Source: Ruminococcus sp. (lineage in GTDB: Bacteria; Bacillota; Clostridia; Oscillospirales; Ruminococcaceae). Taken from it: a stretch of 6,718 nucleotides of DNA. The notes beneath the pieces are model-generated. The model worked only from the letters and a program-made list of their open reading frames with translations. It made no database searches and was not told the origin of the DNA. The stretch is taken from the NCBI GenBank assembly GCA_017544125.1, contig JAFYET010000085.1:1-6718 (forward strand). Reading direction: 5' to 3'. Positions 5,397-6,718 of the stretch are shown piece by piece; position 1 is the stretch's first letter; each line of letters begins with the position of its first letter. A program made the position numbers and the translations under genes.

Positions 5397-5414
5397 GTAG
5401 GCGGGAAATTTTTT
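5381..5414 (+). terminator. terminator-like hairpin in the leader of the glycosyltransferase-like gene
   Basis: TTTCCCG (5381-5387) pairs with CGGGAAA (5402-5408) around a 14-nt loop, and six T follow at 5409-5414. It lies downstream of the plus-strand promoter and 65 bp before the start codon, so it could attenuate transcription. The stem is short with only four GC pairs, so it may be a weak or conditional terminator. Confidence 0.4.
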
Positions 5415-5443
5415 AACAATTAGGACGGCTTGGGCGATACCAT

Positions 5444-5455
5444 AACTGTTACCTG
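5444..5455 (-). repeat. fourth, short copy of the heptad repeat
   Basis: On the minus strand, CAGGTAACAGTT is identical to 894-905 in the left repeat. It is short and alone would be weak, but it is placed in an intergenic leader like the other copies. Confidence 0.45.
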
Positions 5456-5479
5456 AATGAGAGAGAGGAGTAGTTCATC

Positions 5480-6718
5480 ATGGAAAGAGCAAAAATGATA
5501 TTTGAAAACGAAATGAGCAAGGGCGATGTGAAGAAAGCCTGCAAGAACAGCAAAAAGCTCGCTAAAAAACACGGCGATGACAGAGGGAAGGTATACCATT
5601 TAAGGGCTGAGGAGAACAGCGTTATAGGAGTACCCCTCGGGGTAAAGACGCTTGTTATGAGCGACACGCCGCTTGAGATAGATAAGAGTAAGAGCGTTAT
5701 CATCGGCAATATAAGAATGGGCTTTGGGCATTACAGGATATCAATGGCGCTGGCATCGGCGGCGCACTCTATGGGCTACACTCCCTACTGGCTCGACCTC
5801 AACTCATTTGAGGGGACGGCTGCTACAAATATAATAAGCGCCCAGAACGAGCTTTATTCGCTCGGCTCACGCCTTTCGCAGAAGAGCTTTCTCTTTAACA
5901 AGCTGGTGTGGGAGCCTGTCAACACCGAGATGTTCCGCCGCCTTTCCTACAACTGCTCAGACCAGATGATGACCTCGCTTATGACAGGGCTTTACGCCGA
6001 CCTGCCGAAGGACATTCCCTTTGTGGCAGCACACGCATGGCCTGCACAGGCGGCAGTTCACGCAGGGCTCAAAAACGTTGTCAATGCCATTCCCGACAAC
6101 TGGCCTATGGCGCTGCACCTCTCCGAGGGGGCTGTGCATACAGTTCAGACACAGAGCTCGTATATGGGCTACAAGGTGCTGCGTGGCATGGACAAAAAGC
6201 GCCTGCTTAAGGCAATGCCCGAGGGCAGCGTTAAATACACAGGGCATTACATCGACCACGAGCTGGTGGCAAACATTGATGCCGACAACGCCCGCAGGCA
6301 GGCAAGAGCCGAGGCAGGGCAGCCTAAGAGATACCTGCTGACCATAGGCGGCGCAGGGGCACAGCAGGAGATATTCGTATCCATCATCAGGCAGCTGCTG
6401 CCCGAGATAAAGAAAAACAAAGCCGCACTCTTTGTAAACCTCGGCGACCATAAGGACGCATGGGAGAACATCCGCAAAAAGCTGCCCGACATAAGCGGGC
6501 TTATCCACGAGCATTATGACAACTTTGCTGAGACGAGCGGCTTTGCAGAGAGCGCCCTTGACGGGTATGTAAGCGGCATACACATATTCTTCCACAAGGA
6601 CATATTCGCAGCAGTTTACTCGACAAACCTGCTTATGCGTGGGTGCGATGTGCTCATCACCAAGCCCAGCGAGCTTGCATTCTACCCCGTGCCCAAGCTG
6701 ATGATAAAGCGTGTGGGC
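5480..6718 (+). CDS. GT-B-like glycosyltransferase (MGDG synthase/MurG-like), N-terminal 413 codons, cut by window edge
   Basis: The reading frame is open from ATG 5480 to the window edge. The start is supported by AGAGAGGAG ending 9 nt upstream. No signal peptide or transmembrane helix is visible. After a lysine-rich N-terminus (residues 14-37), the segment VIIGNIRMGFGHYRISMAL (73-91) resembles the N-terminal glycine-rich loop with GxGH of GT28-type diacylglycerol/UDP-sugar transferases. LLTIGGAGAQQEIF (286-299) and DVLITKPSELAF (390-401) resemble the linker strand and the nucleotide-sugar/lipid-binding region of MurG and MGDG synthases, although the usual GG after KP is replaced by SE. I therefore infer a GT-B fold and a possible glycolipid or sugar-nucleotide role, but I do not recognise a characterised family. 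Divergent from tetR and probably under its tandem operators. Confidence 0.6.
   Translation, partial: MERAKMIFENEMSKGDVKKACKNSKKLAKKHGDDRGKVYHLRAEENSVIGVPLGVKTLVMSDTPLEIDKSKSVIIGNIRMGFGHYRISMALASAAHSMGYTPYWLDLNSFEGTAATNIISAQNELYSLGSRLSQKSFLFNKLVWEPVNTEMFRRLSYNCSDQMMTSLMTGLYADLPKDIPFVAAHAWPAQAAVHAGLKNVVNAIPDNWPMALHLSEGAVHTVQTQSSYMGYKVLRGMDKKRLLKAMPEGSVKYTGHYIDHELVANIDADNARRQARAEAGQPKRYLLTIGGAGAQQEIFVSIIRQLLPEIKKNKAALFVNLGDHKDAWENIRKKLPDISGLIHEHYDNFAETSGFAESALDGYVSGIHIFFHKDIFAAVYSTNLLMRGCDVLITKPSELAFYPVPKLMIKRVG

Noticed and set aside
5957..6595. 212-codon minus-strand open frame antisense to the glycosyltransferase-like gene
   Set aside because: No ribosome binding site and a cysteine-rich, family-less translation; the plus-strand frame is open for 413 codons with a good ribosome binding site and recognisable motifs.

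Overview
The window looks like a low-to-moderate GC Gram-positive gut or rumen anaerobe of the Clostridia, most likely a Ruminococcus-like member of the Oscillospiraceae. This is an inference from strong AGGAGG-type ribosome binding sites, consensus TTGACA-17-TATAAT promoters, a GPH transporter/GH36 pair, and short heptanucleotide repeats between genes. No rRNA, tRNA or CRISPR array was found.

Layout. (1) 1-755, minus strand: the N-terminal 251 codons of an aconitate hydratase, with a consensus promoter at 791-819. (2) 860-1530: an intergenic block with no large gene. It holds a candidate type I toxin-antitoxin module: a 32-residue holin-like/TxpA-like membrane peptide on the minus strand (1262-1360), and a convergent ~130-nt RNA on the plus strand (about 1118-1246). 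Each has its own consensus promoter, and the toxin Shine-Dalgarno sequence is buried in a 7-bp hairpin. The module sits between terminal inverted repeats (880-922 and 1493-1528) built from heptads plus a 20-bp identical inverted segment, so it may be a non-autonomous repeat cassette. (3) 1522-5319, minus strand: a tetR regulator, a GPH-family sugar:cation symporter and a GH36 alpha-galactosidase, in that transcriptional order. The transporter and glycosidase are 3 bp apart and probably translationally coupled. A repeat with hairpins separates the regulator from the transporter. (4) 5320-5479: a highly symmetric control region with two tandem TetR-type operators over the -10 elements of two face-to-face promoters, followed by a terminator-like hairpin in the plus-strand leader. 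(5) 5480-6718, plus strand: the first 413 codons of a protein resembling GT-B-fold glycosyltransferases of the MGDG synthase/MurG type, exact activity unknown.

Working together: the regulator probably represses itself and, by read-through, the alpha-galactoside uptake and hydrolysis genes, as well as the divergent glycosyltransferase-like gene. The symporter would import alpha-galactosides such as melibiose or raffinose-type sugars for the cytoplasmic GH36 enzyme. The toxin-antitoxin cassette appears to have been inserted immediately after the glycosidase; the outermost repeat heptad supplies that gene's stop codon.
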